Below, piece after piece: positions 42,901-51,242 of a stretch of DNA of 64,000 nt. The DNA comes from Lachnospiraceae bacterium (GTDB taxonomy: Bacteria; Bacillota; Clostridia; Lachnospirales; Lachnospiraceae), in assembly GCA_024695145.1 (NCBI GenBank), contig JAILIS010000032.1, positions 248,001 through 312,000 of the forward strand, written 5' to 3'. The notes under the pieces are model-generated. The model ran no database searches and was not told the origin of the DNA. It saw only the letters and a program-made list of their open reading frames with translations. How positions within the stretch are numbered: position 1 is the first letter of the stretch; each line of letters starts with the position of its first letter. The position numbers and the translations under genes are program-made.

Positions 42901-44389
42901 GTTTCTCGGATTCAAGGGAGACAAGGAACCTGATATCGATCTGAATTTCTCGGGTGAGTATCAGTCAAAGGCACATAAATATACCGAAGTGATCTTCGGA
43001 AAAGGTCAGACTTTCCGCGCAGGTACGATAGGAACAATAGCGGACAAGACGGCTTACGGTTATGTGAAAAAGTATTATGAGGAGCACGGTATATCGAAAA
43101 GAGGGTGTGAGCTCGACAGGCTGGCAAAAGGCTGTACGGGAGTGCGCCGTACCACGGGGCAGCACCCGGGCGGTATCATAGTGCTTCCGAAAGGGGAGGA
43201 TATCTATTCCTTCACCCCGATACAGCATCCGGCCGATGATATCAATTCGGACATAATAACAACGCACTTTGATTACCACTCTATCGACCATAACCTGTTA
43301 AAGCTTGATATACTCGGACACGATGACCCGACGATGATCAAGATGCTCCAGGATCTGACGTCAACCGATCCGACACAGGTAGCCCTTGATGATCCTCAGG
43401 TGATGAGCCTGTTCGAATCAACCGAAGCCCTCGGGATCATGCCCGATGATATAGGCGGCTGCCAGCTGGGGTGTCTCGGCATACCCGAGTTCGGAACGGA
43501 GAACTGTATCAGGATGGTTCTCGATGCCAAGCCGAAACATTTTTCGGATCTTGTGCGTATATCGGGACTCGGTCACGGTGAAGGAGTGTGGAAGGGAAAT
43601 GCGCAGGAACTTATAAAAGAAGGCAAAGCTACCATTTCAACCGCCATCTGCACGCGTGATGATATCATGACATACCTTATCAACATGGGACTCGATTCAT
43701 CGCTTTCCTTCAGTATAATGGAGATGGTCAGAAAAGGAAAAGTCGCATCGGGAAAGTGTGACAAGTGGGACGGATGGAAAGAGGAGATGCAGGGGCATAA
43801 CGTTCCCGACTGGTACATATGGTCATGCGAGCAGATACAGTACATGTTCCCAAAAGCCCATGCCGCGGCATATGTTATGATGGCATGGCGCATCGCCTAC
43901 TACAAGATCAATTATCCGCTCGAATACTACGCATCTTATTTTTCGATACGTGCGTCGGGATTTTCATATGAGCTTATGTGCCTCGGCAAAGCCGTTATCG
44001 AAGAAAATATCGCGGCGTATAAGAGAATGGAGGAGGATCCGAATACAAAACTCAAGGCGAAGGACGAGAACATACTTCGTGATCTCAAGATCGCCCAGGA
44101 GATGTATGCGAGAGGATTCGAATTCGTGCCCATTGATATATACAGAGCGCATGCACATAACTGCATCATAATCGATAATAAGATAATGCCGAGACTTGAC
44201 TGTATAGACGGACTCGGCGACAAGGCGGCCGACGGTGTAACGGAAGCTGCCAAGGACGGTCCGTTCCTTTCACTTGATGATTTTTGCGAAAGAACGAAGG
44301 TCTCACGATCGGTTATGGAGCATATGGCGGAACTGGGCCTTCTGTCGGGTCTGCCGAGGTCGAACCAGCTGTCGCTGTTTGACCTGTAA
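39887..44389 (+). CDS. polC: DNA polymerase III alpha subunit, Gram-positive type PolC
   Basis: PolC is the replicative polymerase of low-GC Gram-positives, with built-in proofreading. The 1500-residue protein has an N-terminal region, an OB-fold (about 260-365), a PHP domain (VELHCHTKMSDMDGVSAVSD, AIAITDHGVV) split by a DnaQ-like 3'-5' exonuclease at about 465-640 (FVVFDIETTGFSAVENNIIE, VAHNAAFDMGF, HHRAVDDAGATA), then palm, thumb and fingers (GSRGSVGSSFVATMAG, PDIDLNFSGEYQSKAHKY) with a zinc-type Cys cluster (CSSCHYSDF, CPVCGAPL). It ends with QLSLFDL, a match to the sliding-clamp binding motif. It starts inside ispG with AGAGG upstream. Length and domain order are normal. Confidence 0.98.
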   Translation: MDGKKFFDVFTILSVTDDDRELLEETRITKLVSSSRHDKLNIYLTSDHIIPKDRIYAAEREIRKQYYRDADVSVRIIERFNLGDTYSPRVIFKLYKGSILTEASSINPAWTDLLMHADFDFPEGEDRIELVLEDRSIARDMADDMVEYLDHAVNDRCGTSYHISVSFKEKEDRKSFKRSRDSMMQQIRKIQENSEKSGSEESFTEEMPPAVKVDEEHPVVLALTLDKEEGAAEGGEVPVKSSVQKRRRKSSVSSNPDVVYGKDFEDEPMRICDIEGDIGQVVICGQVFGLQVRDTRTGKKMVTFALTDFTDSIDIKLFPREDAQERLFAYLKDDAFIKVKGVTGIDKFDGGLTVGYIEGIKKDSDHRVKREDHETEKRVELHCHTKMSDMDGVSAVSDLIDRARSWGHDAIAITDHGVVQAFTEAFHHVRDKKIDDIKLIYGMEGYVVDDTVNVAVNPEDHTIDDTFVVFDIETTGFSAVENNIIEIGAVKIEKGKITGTFSTFVNPGEPIPYRIERLTGINDDMVADAPFINDALRQFEEFYEGAVMVAHNAAFDMGFIMQKCRAAGIDAPQSYVDTLGMARLLVPELARFKLDNLCKFFKVPLENHHRAVDDAGATAHIFLKLVERLKKQDVTTLKGLNDLCSASEEKIRKSPSNHIIILAANETGRINLYRLVSLSHLKYFHVAAKIPKSLIEKYREGLVIGSACEQGELYQAIIGKKSEEELIRIASFYDYLEIQPNGNNRFMIREEKFEDINSEEDLCEINRKIVRLGEMIGKPVVATCDVHFMDPEDEVYRRVLMAGKGFKDADQQAPLYLRTTEEMLAEFEYLGADKAYEVVVTNTRKISDMIEKIEPVRPDKCPPVILDSDKTLTDICYKKAREVYGDELPVQVSERLEKELHSIITNGFAVMYIIAQKLVWKSNEDGYLVGSRGSVGSSFVATMAGITEVNPLPPHYYCSSCHYSDFESPEVKEYAGRAGCDMPDKVCPVCGAPLKKDGFDIPFETFLGFKGDKEPDIDLNFSGEYQSKAHKYTEVIFGKGQTFRAGTIGTIADKTAYGYVKKYYEEHGISKRGCELDRLAKGCTGVRRTTGQHPGGIIVLPKGEDIYSFTPIQHPADDINSDIITTHFDYHSIDHNLLKLDILGHDDPTMIKMLQDLTSTDPTQVALDDPQVMSLFESTEALGIMPDDIGGCQLGCLGIPEFGTENCIRMVLDAKPKHFSDLVRISGLGHGEGVWKGNAQELIKEGKATISTAICTRDDIMTYLINMGLDSSLSFSIMEMVRKGKVASGKCDKWDGWKEEMQGHNVPDWYIWSCEQIQYMFPKAHAAAYVMMAWRIAYYKINYPLEYYASYFSIRASGFSYELMCLGKAVIEENIAAYKRMEEDPNTKLKAKDENILRDLKIAQEMYARGFEFVPIDIYRAHAHNCIIIDNKIMPRLDCIDGLGDKAADGVTEAAKDGPFLSLDDFCERTKVSRSVMEHMAELGLLSGLPRSNQLSLFDL

Positions 44390-44420
44390 ACCGTTAATTC
44401 AATATAAGGGAGCAAGTTCC

Positions 44421-45848
44421 ATGTACAGAACCATACACCTTGGACCTGCCGGATGTGCCCTTGATCTCGGGGACGGCAGTGAGCGCGGCGAATATGTTGA
44501 TCAGGACTACATACTGAATGTACTCGGTCGTCCGCACAGAATGGTTAACATAATGTATACATATTATCCGAAGGATGAGCAGTGGCCCGCACGTATATCG
44601 GAGGCCTGTTCCGATATGAAAGTCGGGTTCCTGTGGGACTATCCTTACGATGATTATCCCCCGTTCTGCGAGGGCGGCCCTCAGTATGATCAGATGAGGG
44701 ACATCAGGCGTCACGGCCAAGATGTTATGTTAACCATAACGATGGACTGTTCACTGGATGACGAACATATAAGAAACATTGCACGAAAGCTGAAAGTGTA
44801 CGGACGAATGTTTCTGAGGATAAATCATGAGTGCAACGGTGACTGGTTCACACACAACAGACGGTTTTCGTATGAGGAGGTTGCGGCGTTCTTCGTAAGG
44901 GCCGCCGGGATCATCAGGCAGGAGGCGCCGAACGTTCGGATTGTTTTCTGCGCGGGTCTTGCCGATGAAGACAGCGATGGAGCCGGCGCAGAAGATGTGC
45001 GCGTACAGTGTGAAGATGTGTTTGCAGATGCATACAGGACTGCGGATGTATGGTCCGCGGACAAGTACCTGGCGCTGAATTACGGATGGCCATACGAGGT
45101 TGCGGAGGTCGGCGGAACGAAGTATACGAGCGATGACCCCGCAAAACTTTTTGACAGATACAAAAGGACTTACGACAGACTGTCGCAACTGTTCGGCGCA
45201 AAACCTTTTATACAAGCTGAGCTTAACGCCGATGCGGATGTGACGGGACCTTTGCATCAGGGCGAAAAGGTGTGTGCATATTACGACATGGTAAAAACCG
45301 CTAAGGCTTCATGGCTTACGGGTATTTCCATGTACCAGTTCAGAGACAGGGGAAGGCTCGGACTGGAGATCGAGGATCCGAACAATTCCTCGGTCGGGAT
45401 CCGTCAGCCCCTTATGGACGATTATAAAAAGATCCTTTCCGATCCTTACTTCATGCCGGGTATCGAACCCGGAGATGAAGCCTCGTTTCCCGTAACACTG
45501 CGATGGGGCGGAAGTGAGGATGCCGACGGGATAGAGATTGAGTTAGCATTTGATAACACACCTGAATTCTGCGAGGTGTCTTTTGAAGATGACCTGAGTC
45601 TTATGATCGAGTTGAACGGCAGGTGGTTCTACAAGTCACCCGGTGTTTCCGATGTCGATCTTATGCCGGCTTTTTTTGCGGATCGTTTTTCACATAAGCG
45701 CATCATCCCGCTTCGCATTTTTGCGACGCCCCCTGACGGCGAAAATCACGAGAACGGCCGTGATGACTGGATGACGGACCAGTACTATGTCTTGAATAAG
45801 ATGCCGGAAATGAGGATAAGATATATTACGCCCGCATCGGGTGTATAA
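44421..45848 (+). CDS. Glycoside hydrolase family 26-like protein, no signal peptide
   Basis: The 475-residue protein looks like a TIM-barrel glycosidase related to family 26 mannanases. The likely acid/base Glu137 lies in MFLRINHECNGDWF, matching the HExNGxWF pattern, and a likely nucleophile Glu267 in KPFIQAELNADAD; between them are IVFCAGLADED and YLALNYGWPYEVA. A beta-rich C-terminal part (about 355-475) follows. There is no signal peptide, so it would act in the cytoplasm on imported oligosaccharides or serve another role. The ATG at 44421 has AAGGGAGC upstream; a longer open frame overlaps polC but does not fit. It is 31 bases after polC and 40 bases before a PHP hydrolase. Family assignment is by motif only. 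Confidence 0.65.
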   Translation: MYRTIHLGPAGCALDLGDGSERGEYVDQDYILNVLGRPHRMVNIMYTYYPKDEQWPARISEACSDMKVGFLWDYPYDDYPPFCEGGPQYDQMRDIRRHGQDVMLTITMDCSLDDEHIRNIARKLKVYGRMFLRINHECNGDWFTHNRRFSYEEVAAFFVRAAGIIRQEAPNVRIVFCAGLADEDSDGAGAEDVRVQCEDVFADAYRTADVWSADKYLALNYGWPYEVAEVGGTKYTSDDPAKLFDRYKRTYDRLSQLFGAKPFIQAELNADADVTGPLHQGEKVCAYYDMVKTAKASWLTGISMYQFRDRGRLGLEIEDPNNSSVGIRQPLMDDYKKILSDPYFMPGIEPGDEASFPVTLRWGGSEDADGIEIELAFDNTPEFCEVSFEDDLSLMIELNGRWFYKSPGVSDVDLMPAFFADRFSHKRIIPLRIFATPPDGENHENGRDDWMTDQYYVLNKMPEMRIRYITPASGV

Positions 45849-45888
45849 TATAAAGAGATTACTGTGGCGACAGACAGAAAGAAAACGT

Positions 45889-46647
45889 ATGAAAGTTGAA
45901 TTAACAGAAGGATATCCGTATATGTACGAGACTCACTGCCACAGCAGCGAGTCAAGTGCCTGTGCCGTGAGTACTGCCGTCGAGATGGCAAAAGCTCATA
46001 AGGATGCCGGGTATACGGGGATGATACTGACGAACCATAACTGGGGAGGCAACACCGCAGTCAGCCGTGAAAGGGAATGGACTGATTTTCTCGAAAGGTT
46101 TTTCGAACCGTACCATAAGGCAAAGGCATGGGGCGACGCCAATGATTTCCAGGTCTTTCCAGGATACGAGGCCGGATATGACGGCACGGAGTTTCTTATA
46201 TACGGGCTTGATATCGAATGGATGATGGCCCACCCGGAGTTAAAAGACGCAACCATCGAAGAACAGCTGGATATCGTTCACAGCGGCGGCGGGATAGTCG
46301 TTCATGCGCACCCATTTCGGGAAGCATTTTATATTAAAGAGATAAGACTGTACCCGAAATTCATAGACGGAGTAGAGGCAGTAAATGCAACGCATTCATC
46401 TCCCTACTCGCACAATCATACCGGGGACTTCAACAAAAAGGCTGTAAAATATGCGAAAGGACTTGGTGTGTTTATCACCGGAGGGAGCGATACCCATTCC
46501 GTTGATCTGTTTGGCGGCGGGATGGCTTTTCCGACAAAGCTTAAAGACATGGATGATTTTGTCAAAAGACTTTTATCGGCGAAACCGGAAGATTATATCG
46601 TGACCGACGGAAGAGACACCTATGATGCTTACGGAGGAAAAGTATGA
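45889..46647 (+). CDS. PHP-domain metal-dependent hydrolase
   Basis: PHP proteins are metal-dependent phosphoesterases, such as histidinol phosphatases and the proofreading part of polymerases. The 252-residue product shows the PHP metal motifs: ETHCHSSESSACAVSTA, ILTNHNWGG, FPGYEAGYD, GIVVHAHPFRE and TGGSDTHSVDLFGGG. It is a stand-alone domain, soluble, and probably acts on a small phosphorylated metabolite. The start is not certain: I use the ATG at 45889, but GTG at 45841 and ATG at 45922 are in frame and no candidate has a strong ribosome site. Its last codon overlaps the diguanylate cyclase start by four bases. Confidence 0.8.
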   Translation: MKVELTEGYPYMYETHCHSSESSACAVSTAVEMAKAHKDAGYTGMILTNHNWGGNTAVSREREWTDFLERFFEPYHKAKAWGDANDFQVFPGYEAGYDGTEFLIYGLDIEWMMAHPELKDATIEEQLDIVHSGGGIVVHAHPFREAFYIKEIRLYPKFIDGVEAVNATHSSPYSHNHTGDFNKKAVKYAKGLGVFITGGSDTHSVDLFGGGMAFPTKLKDMDDFVKRLLSAKPEDYIVTDGRDTYDAYGGKV

Positions 46648-47936
46648 AACTTGCCAGAGTGACCAAAAAGGGCAACAGATCTTTTTATATCGAGTTCCTG
46701 ATGATGACACTCGTCCCACTCATTGTCTGCGGTATCGTTATGATGTTCGTGTGCGCGCGCTCGATAGAGAAGGGAATGACAGAGGAGGCAAACGACAACC
46801 TGAAAGGTATAGCCGGCGCCGTTCTTACCGCATACGATGAAGCGTATCCCGGTGACTATTCGGTAAAAGCAGACGGTGATGATATCATTCTCTATAAGGG
46901 AAAGGAGACCGTTTCCGGTAAATACGAGCTGCTTGACGGTATAAAGAAGGGAAGCCGCCAGGAGATATCGATCTTTTACTATGACACGAGACTTCTCACA
47001 ACTCTTTCGGATGCCGAAGGGAACAGGATGATCAGGACGATCGCCAGTGAGCGTATCGTGGATGATGTTTTCAAGAACAAAATGTCCATGTTTTATGACA
47101 ATGTTTCGATAAACGGTGTGAACTATCATGCGTATTACGAGCCGATCATGTCTTCGGTCACCGGAGAGTGTCTCGGAATGATAGGTGTGGCAAAACCGGT
47201 CACCGAACTGAAAGAGAACATCAACAGGGCGGTCACGCAGAACATCATAGTGATGGTGCTTGCCATTCTTATAACATCGTTTTTTATAACGAGATTTGCA
47301 GGTACGCTTGTTATGATAGTAAAGCTCATGCTCGACTTCATGAAGAGTCTTTCGGACAACAAGCTCGATGCAAAGCTCGATGCAAGGGTTGTCCAGCGCG
47401 AGGATGAGCTCGGTGAGATGGGCAGGAACTTAAACAGTCTTCAGATATCCCTGCGCCGTCTCATAGAACGCGACGTTCTCACGGGACTGTTCAACAGGCG
47501 GAGCGCCGAAAAGAGGATCGATGCGATAGAGGACTCGGGCGTCAGATACTGTGTGGCAATAGGCGATATCGATCATTTCAAGAAATTCAACGATACATTC
47601 GGGCATGAATGCGGAGACGTGGTACTTCGCGAAGTCGCGCATCTTCTTAACGAGGGGATGAACAAGAGGGAAGGTTTTGTGGCAAGATGGGGCGGTGAGG
47701 AATTCCTGCTTGTATTTGTCAATGTAGATCTCGATGAAGCAAAAGATGCCCTGATGATCATCAGACAGGCACTTCATGACAAGGATGTGGAATACGACGG
47801 ACAGATACACAAAGTCACGATGACATTCGGCCTTGCCGAAAAAGAGAAAGGTGTTGCCATCAATCATCTTATCCGTGCTGCCGACGATAAACTTTACGAA
47901 GGAAAGCAGGGCGGAAGAGACAGAGTGGTGGTATAG
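46644..47936 (+). CDS. Membrane diguanylate cyclase with Cache-like sensor
   Basis: This enzyme should make cyclic di-GMP from two GTP in response to an outside signal. The 430-residue protein has a membrane helix (about 16-38), an extracytoplasmic sensor (about 39-192) of the single Cache type (FDNVSINGVNYHAYYEPIMS-like sequence, then GECLGMIGVAKPVTEL), a second helix (about 198-225), a HAMP-like segment, and a GGDEF domain with active-site Gly350-Gly351-Glu352-Glu353-Phe354 and AIGDIDHFKKFNDTFGHECGD. The inhibitory I-site RxxD is not present; the position reads KREG. It overlaps the PHP gene by ATGA and is followed ten bases later by an EAL protein, so synthesis and breakdown are made together. 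Confidence 0.93.
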   Translation: MKLARVTKKGNRSFYIEFLMMTLVPLIVCGIVMMFVCARSIEKGMTEEANDNLKGIAGAVLTAYDEAYPGDYSVKADGDDIILYKGKETVSGKYELLDGIKKGSRQEISIFYYDTRLLTTLSDAEGNRMIRTIASERIVDDVFKNKMSMFYDNVSINGVNYHAYYEPIMSSVTGECLGMIGVAKPVTELKENINRAVTQNIIVMVLAILITSFFITRFAGTLVMIVKLMLDFMKSLSDNKLDAKLDARVVQREDELGEMGRNLNSLQISLRRLIERDVLTGLFNRRSAEKRIDAIEDSGVRYCVAIGDIDHFKKFNDTFGHECGDVVLREVAHLLNEGMNKREGFVARWGGEEFLLVFVNVDLDEAKDALMIIRQALHDKDVEYDGQIHKVTMTFGLAEKEKGVAINHLIRAADDKLYEGKQGGRDRVVV

Positions 47937-47945
47937 GCGTTTTAT

Positions 47946-50054
47946 ATGGCTAACAAGAAAGAAAAAGAACTCGGCAAACTGAAGAAAGCCTTCAGCATCG
48001 GTGCATTTATAGGCCCACTGATAATCGGGATCATCATTATCTGCTCGTTCTTTATAATGATGCGTATGATCGGCAGGTATATCATCGATTCCAAGATCCG
48101 GGATGAACGTGCAAGGGTCGTCCGGATGGCTGAGATATATTCGGGATCCGCGTCGGGGTCGGCAGACAAGGTATTCTCGGCCTTTGACGGTTCGGGAAAC
48201 GATTACATAGTACTTGACGCAAACGGCAATGTGGTCGATCAGATGGGGGATAATACGTGCGATACAGAAAACGGTGGGATGCTCATTGTAGATGCCTTTG
48301 ATTTTCACGGAGTATTCGCTTTCCTCAATTTCAGGACGTATGATGTTGATGTCGATGACAGGCTCGAAGAGGAAGTTGCATATCTTACGGACGTGCTTGA
48401 CAACAGTCTGTATGTTTATCCCGACAGCGAATGCAGGGTACTTGTGCACGAAGCTGACGGAACGGAGCGTGTTGACTACGGAAAGTTCGTAAGCACACTC
48501 TTTCGGCAGCGCACACAGATGGATCAGTCGCTGATGAAGGAGGGGAGCTTTGAAAGATTCCCGTACTGGATCGATACAGTTCTGCCTGACGGAAGGCACT
48601 TTGCGGGCAAGGCATATTTTACGGTGTATTTCAGGGAACTGCTCGTGATGTCCGGCCTGTTTGTCGTGATAGGCCTGCTGTTCGCAGTGCTTTTCATATA
48701 CACGTTCATTTTCATAATAAGGGCCTATCGCAAAACGAGACTCATGGACAGGCTCTTTTTCGAAGATGATGTTACGGACGGGCACAACTGGCTGTGGTTT
48801 TATAAAAATGCGGGAAATATCCTTTCGAGATCGAAAAATGCCGATAAGAGATATGCGGTTCTTGATATCGTATTTGTCAACTACAGGAATTTCGTTGTAT
48901 GCCACTCCCTCAAAGAGGGAGAAGAGATGCTCAGGCTTGTCGATAAAAAGATCAGGGAACATTTAAGACCGAAGGAGATCGCGGCACGTCATTCGGCCGC
49001 ACATTTTGTCGCGCTGATGTCTTATTCGGACAGGGATGAGCTTGAGGGACGTATCCGCGCGATGACGGCGGAACTTGAACATATTAACAGTGAGCACAGG
49101 TTCTGTTTCCAGATCGGTGTCGACAGGATAGCACCTTCCGTTGACGCAAGGGGAAAGAGTGTCCGACGCAAAAATGTCGACATTGAAAAAGAATACAATA
49201 ATGCGGGTGCGGCAAGGACCACTATTTCCGGCACGGATTCCGCGATCGCTTTCTTTGATGAAAAGATGGTGGAGGAGCAGAGATGGATCGACATGATCAG
49301 CGAGAGTCAGGAAAAGGCTCTGAAGAACGAAGAGTTCCTTGTATATTATCAGCCGAAGTACGATCCGAGAACAAATGAACTCAAGGGCGCCGAGGCGCTC
49401 ATACGCTGGAACAGTCCGGAACACGGACTGATCAGTCCGGGAAGGTTCATACCGCTGTTTGAACAGAACGGCTTTATCACAAATATCGACCATTATATGC
49501 TAAAACATGTAGCCGCAGATCAGAGAAAATGGATCGATGAGGGCAGAAAGGTCGTACCCGTATCCGTAAATGTTTCGAGGGCACATTTCATAGAAGAGGA
49601 TCTTGCCGAGCAGATAAGAGACATAGTTGATGAAGCGGGAACGCCGCACGAATTCATTGAGATCGAACTTACGGAAAGCGCGTTTTTTGATGACAAGAAG
49701 GCACTTATCGGTACGATCGAAAAGCTCAAAGATTACGGATTTACGGTTTCGATGGATGATTTCGGGTCGGGTTATTCATCTCTTAACTCTCTTAAGGAAA
49801 TGCCGCTTGATGTATTAAAGCTTGATGCTGATTTCTTCAGGAACGATTCCGGAGAGAGAGGACACATTGTAGTCGCCGAAGCCATTAAGCTTGCAAAACG
49901 GCTTGATATGCGCACAGTGGCGGAAGGAGTCGAAGTAAAGGAACAGGTCGATTTTCTCGCGGATGAAGGTTGCGATATGATCCAGGGATTCTACTTTGCA
50001 AAACCGATGCCGAAGGACGAGTACGAGCAGAAAATGGAAAAGCCCGCTGTATAG
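47946..50054 (+). CDS. Membrane c-di-GMP phosphodiesterase (degenerate GGDEF plus EAL)
   Basis: The 702-residue protein has a membrane helix (about 22-48), an extracytoplasmic region to about 232, a second helix (about 234-258), a GGDEF-like domain whose signature is lost (it reads HSAAHF), and a C-terminal EAL domain from about 445. The catalytic motifs of EAL are present: GAEALIRWNSPEHG, EIELTESAFFDDK, SMDDFGSGYSSLN, LKLDADFF and VAEGVEVKEQVDFL. It should linearise cyclic di-GMP, with the inactive GGDEF perhaps binding GTP as a regulator, as in some family members. It forms a pair with the upstream cyclase and ends at a terminator. Confidence 0.93.
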   Translation: MANKKEKELGKLKKAFSIGAFIGPLIIGIIIICSFFIMMRMIGRYIIDSKIRDERARVVRMAEIYSGSASGSADKVFSAFDGSGNDYIVLDANGNVVDQMGDNTCDTENGGMLIVDAFDFHGVFAFLNFRTYDVDVDDRLEEEVAYLTDVLDNSLYVYPDSECRVLVHEADGTERVDYGKFVSTLFRQRTQMDQSLMKEGSFERFPYWIDTVLPDGRHFAGKAYFTVYFRELLVMSGLFVVIGLLFAVLFIYTFIFIIRAYRKTRLMDRLFFEDDVTDGHNWLWFYKNAGNILSRSKNADKRYAVLDIVFVNYRNFVVCHSLKEGEEMLRLVDKKIREHLRPKEIAARHSAAHFVALMSYSDRDELEGRIRAMTAELEHINSEHRFCFQIGVDRIAPSVDARGKSVRRKNVDIEKEYNNAGAARTTISGTDSAIAFFDEKMVEEQRWIDMISESQEKALKNEEFLVYYQPKYDPRTNELKGAEALIRWNSPEHGLISPGRFIPLFEQNGFITNIDHYMLKHVAADQRKWIDEGRKVVPVSVNVSRAHFIEEDLAEQIRDIVDEAGTPHEFIEIELTESAFFDDKKALIGTIEKLKDYGFTVSMDDFGSGYSSLNSLKEMPLDVLKLDADFFRNDSGERGHIVVAEAIKLAKRLDMRTVAEGVEVKEQVDFLADEGCDMIQGFYFAKPMPKDEYEQKMEKPAV

Positions 50055-50094
50055 ATCCGACACAGTTACATAACATCTGTAAATAATAAGCCTA

Positions 50095-50127
50095 AAGACG
50101 GAGATGACCATCTTCGTCTTATTTTTT
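50095..50127 (+). terminator. Intrinsic terminator after the EAL gene
   Basis: AAGACGGAGAT (50095-50105) pairs with ATCTTCGTCTT (50110-50120), eleven pairs with one G-T, around a GACC loop. One A and then TTTTTT (50122-50127) follow. It separates this operon from the envelope operon. Confidence 0.93.
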
Positions 50128-50147
50128 AGAAAACTTTTATGTTAACC

Positions 50148-50176
50148 TTGAAACGAAACAGTTGTTATGCTAGAAT
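50148..50176 (+). promoter_or_regulatory. Sigma-A promoter of the envelope/exopolysaccharide operon
   Basis: TTGAAA at 50148-50153 and TAGAAT at 50171-50176 are 17 bases apart. The start is expected near 50183, and the ATG at 50199 has GAGGGG just upstream. A second AT-rich TATAAT lies at 50179-50184 but has no matching -35. Confidence 0.8.
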
Positions 50177-50198
50177 TTATAATCATTGAGGGGAAACT

Positions 50199-51242
50199 AT
50201 GCATATCGGATGCTGTAAAAACTGCAGATACCTGGATCTTATGGAGTATGAGTCGGACGAATGCCCCAGATGTGGGGATACTATGGTCTCGCTCGGTATT
50301 ACGACTCTGGAATGGAACAGGATGACAACGGAGGAGAGGAACAACGTCGTCTCCGACAGATTCCCGCGGGGTGAGGACTCCATAAGAGCGGTTGAAAGGC
50401 TCTGGAAGAAGAAAAAGGTAGAGCCATATATATTCAATTTAAGGGCGCAACTAAACAGCGAACAGACGCCCGATCAAAACGAAGAAATTCACGAAGAGCC
50501 GGAAGAGACAACCGGTGTTGTTGAAAAGAAACTTGATATTGATAAGTGGCTGGAGTCCCAGAAGATGCTTGAAAAGCATACGAAGGAACTTCCGGTCATT
50601 GAGCCCGAGGATCTGTTTCGTGCGGCTGCAAAGAGGCCGAAAAGAGAAGAAACCCTGGAGACGATGACGGGATTTATTGAGGTCACGGCAGGCAGTTTCG
50701 GACTGAAGGAAGCCGGCGAAAACGACGATGTTCCCGATACGGAGGCTGCGGCAGTTTCCGGGCCCGAAGAGTCCGGCGAGGTCACGGCTGCGCAGGAGCT
50801 TCCCAAAGAGGCACAGGAGTCTTACGAGGAGACACAGGAGCCTCCCGAGGAGGTGCATGAGTTTCCCGAAGAGGAACAGGGGCTTACCGAAGAGGCGCAG
50901 GAGTCTTTCGGAGTAGCGCAGGAGCTTCCCGAGGAGGCGAAGGCTGACCCCGGTCCTGAAGATAAAGAATACATTTATGCTTGTTATATGTGCAATTCGA
51001 TCACTTCTTATGAAGAGGATCAGGGTCCGTATCACTGTGACGAGTGCGGTGCCTCCATGATCAACACCGGGTGTACACGTACTAAGTGGTCGGATATGAC
51101 GAAGGAGCAGAAACGCCAGACGATCGAGGATGCAAAGATCAGACATATGGTGACCGCTATCAGGAATTCACCGTTTGACGACAGCGACAGTGAGAAAACA
51201 CAGAGCATAATAAACGTTGTCGGGAATAAGGATCTGGCATGA
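50199..51242 (+). CDS. Protein with two zinc ribbons joined by an acidic repeat
   Basis: I do not recognise a named family. The 347-residue protein has a zinc-ribbon-like module at each end: GCCKNCRYLDLMEYESDECP-R-C near residues 4-25, and YACYMCNSITSYEEDQGPYH followed by CDEC near 265-290. Each is followed by a similar helix (LEWNRMTTEERNNVV and TKWSDMTKEQKRQTI), so the two ends look like an internal duplication. Between them is a long acidic, probably unstructured region with seven 7-residue repeats. No signal peptide or membrane helix is present. It is the first gene of the operon and overlaps the sortase-like gene by ATGA. A regulatory or scaffold role is possible; no function is shown. 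Confidence 0.7.
   Translation: MHIGCCKNCRYLDLMEYESDECPRCGDTMVSLGITTLEWNRMTTEERNNVVSDRFPRGEDSIRAVERLWKKKKVEPYIFNLRAQLNSEQTPDQNEEIHEEPEETTGVVEKKLDIDKWLESQKMLEKHTKELPVIEPEDLFRAAAKRPKREETLETMTGFIEVTAGSFGLKEAGENDDVPDTEAAAVSGPEESGEVTAAQELPKEAQESYEETQEPPEEVHEFPEEEQGLTEEAQESFGVAQELPEEAKADPGPEDKEYIYACYMCNSITSYEEDQGPYHCDECGASMINTGCTRTKWSDMTKEQKRQTIEDAKIRHMVTAIRNSPFDDSDSEKTQSIINVVGNKDLA
50802..50948 (+). repeat. Seven 21-bp coding repeats
   Basis: Seven in-frame units of 21 bases encode PKEAQES, YEETQEP, PEEVHEF, PEEEQGL, TEEAQES, FGVAQEL and PEEAKAD. Copies differ by several bases but keep the CAGGAG or GAGGAG core. Copy number could vary between strains and alter the length of the acidic linker. Confidence 0.85.

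Noticed and set aside
47430..48962. Open minus-strand frame of 510 codons opposite the cyclase and EAL genes
   Set aside because: The plus-strand frames encode clear GGDEF and EAL domains; the antisense product has no recognisable domain, and long antisense frames arise from codon bias.
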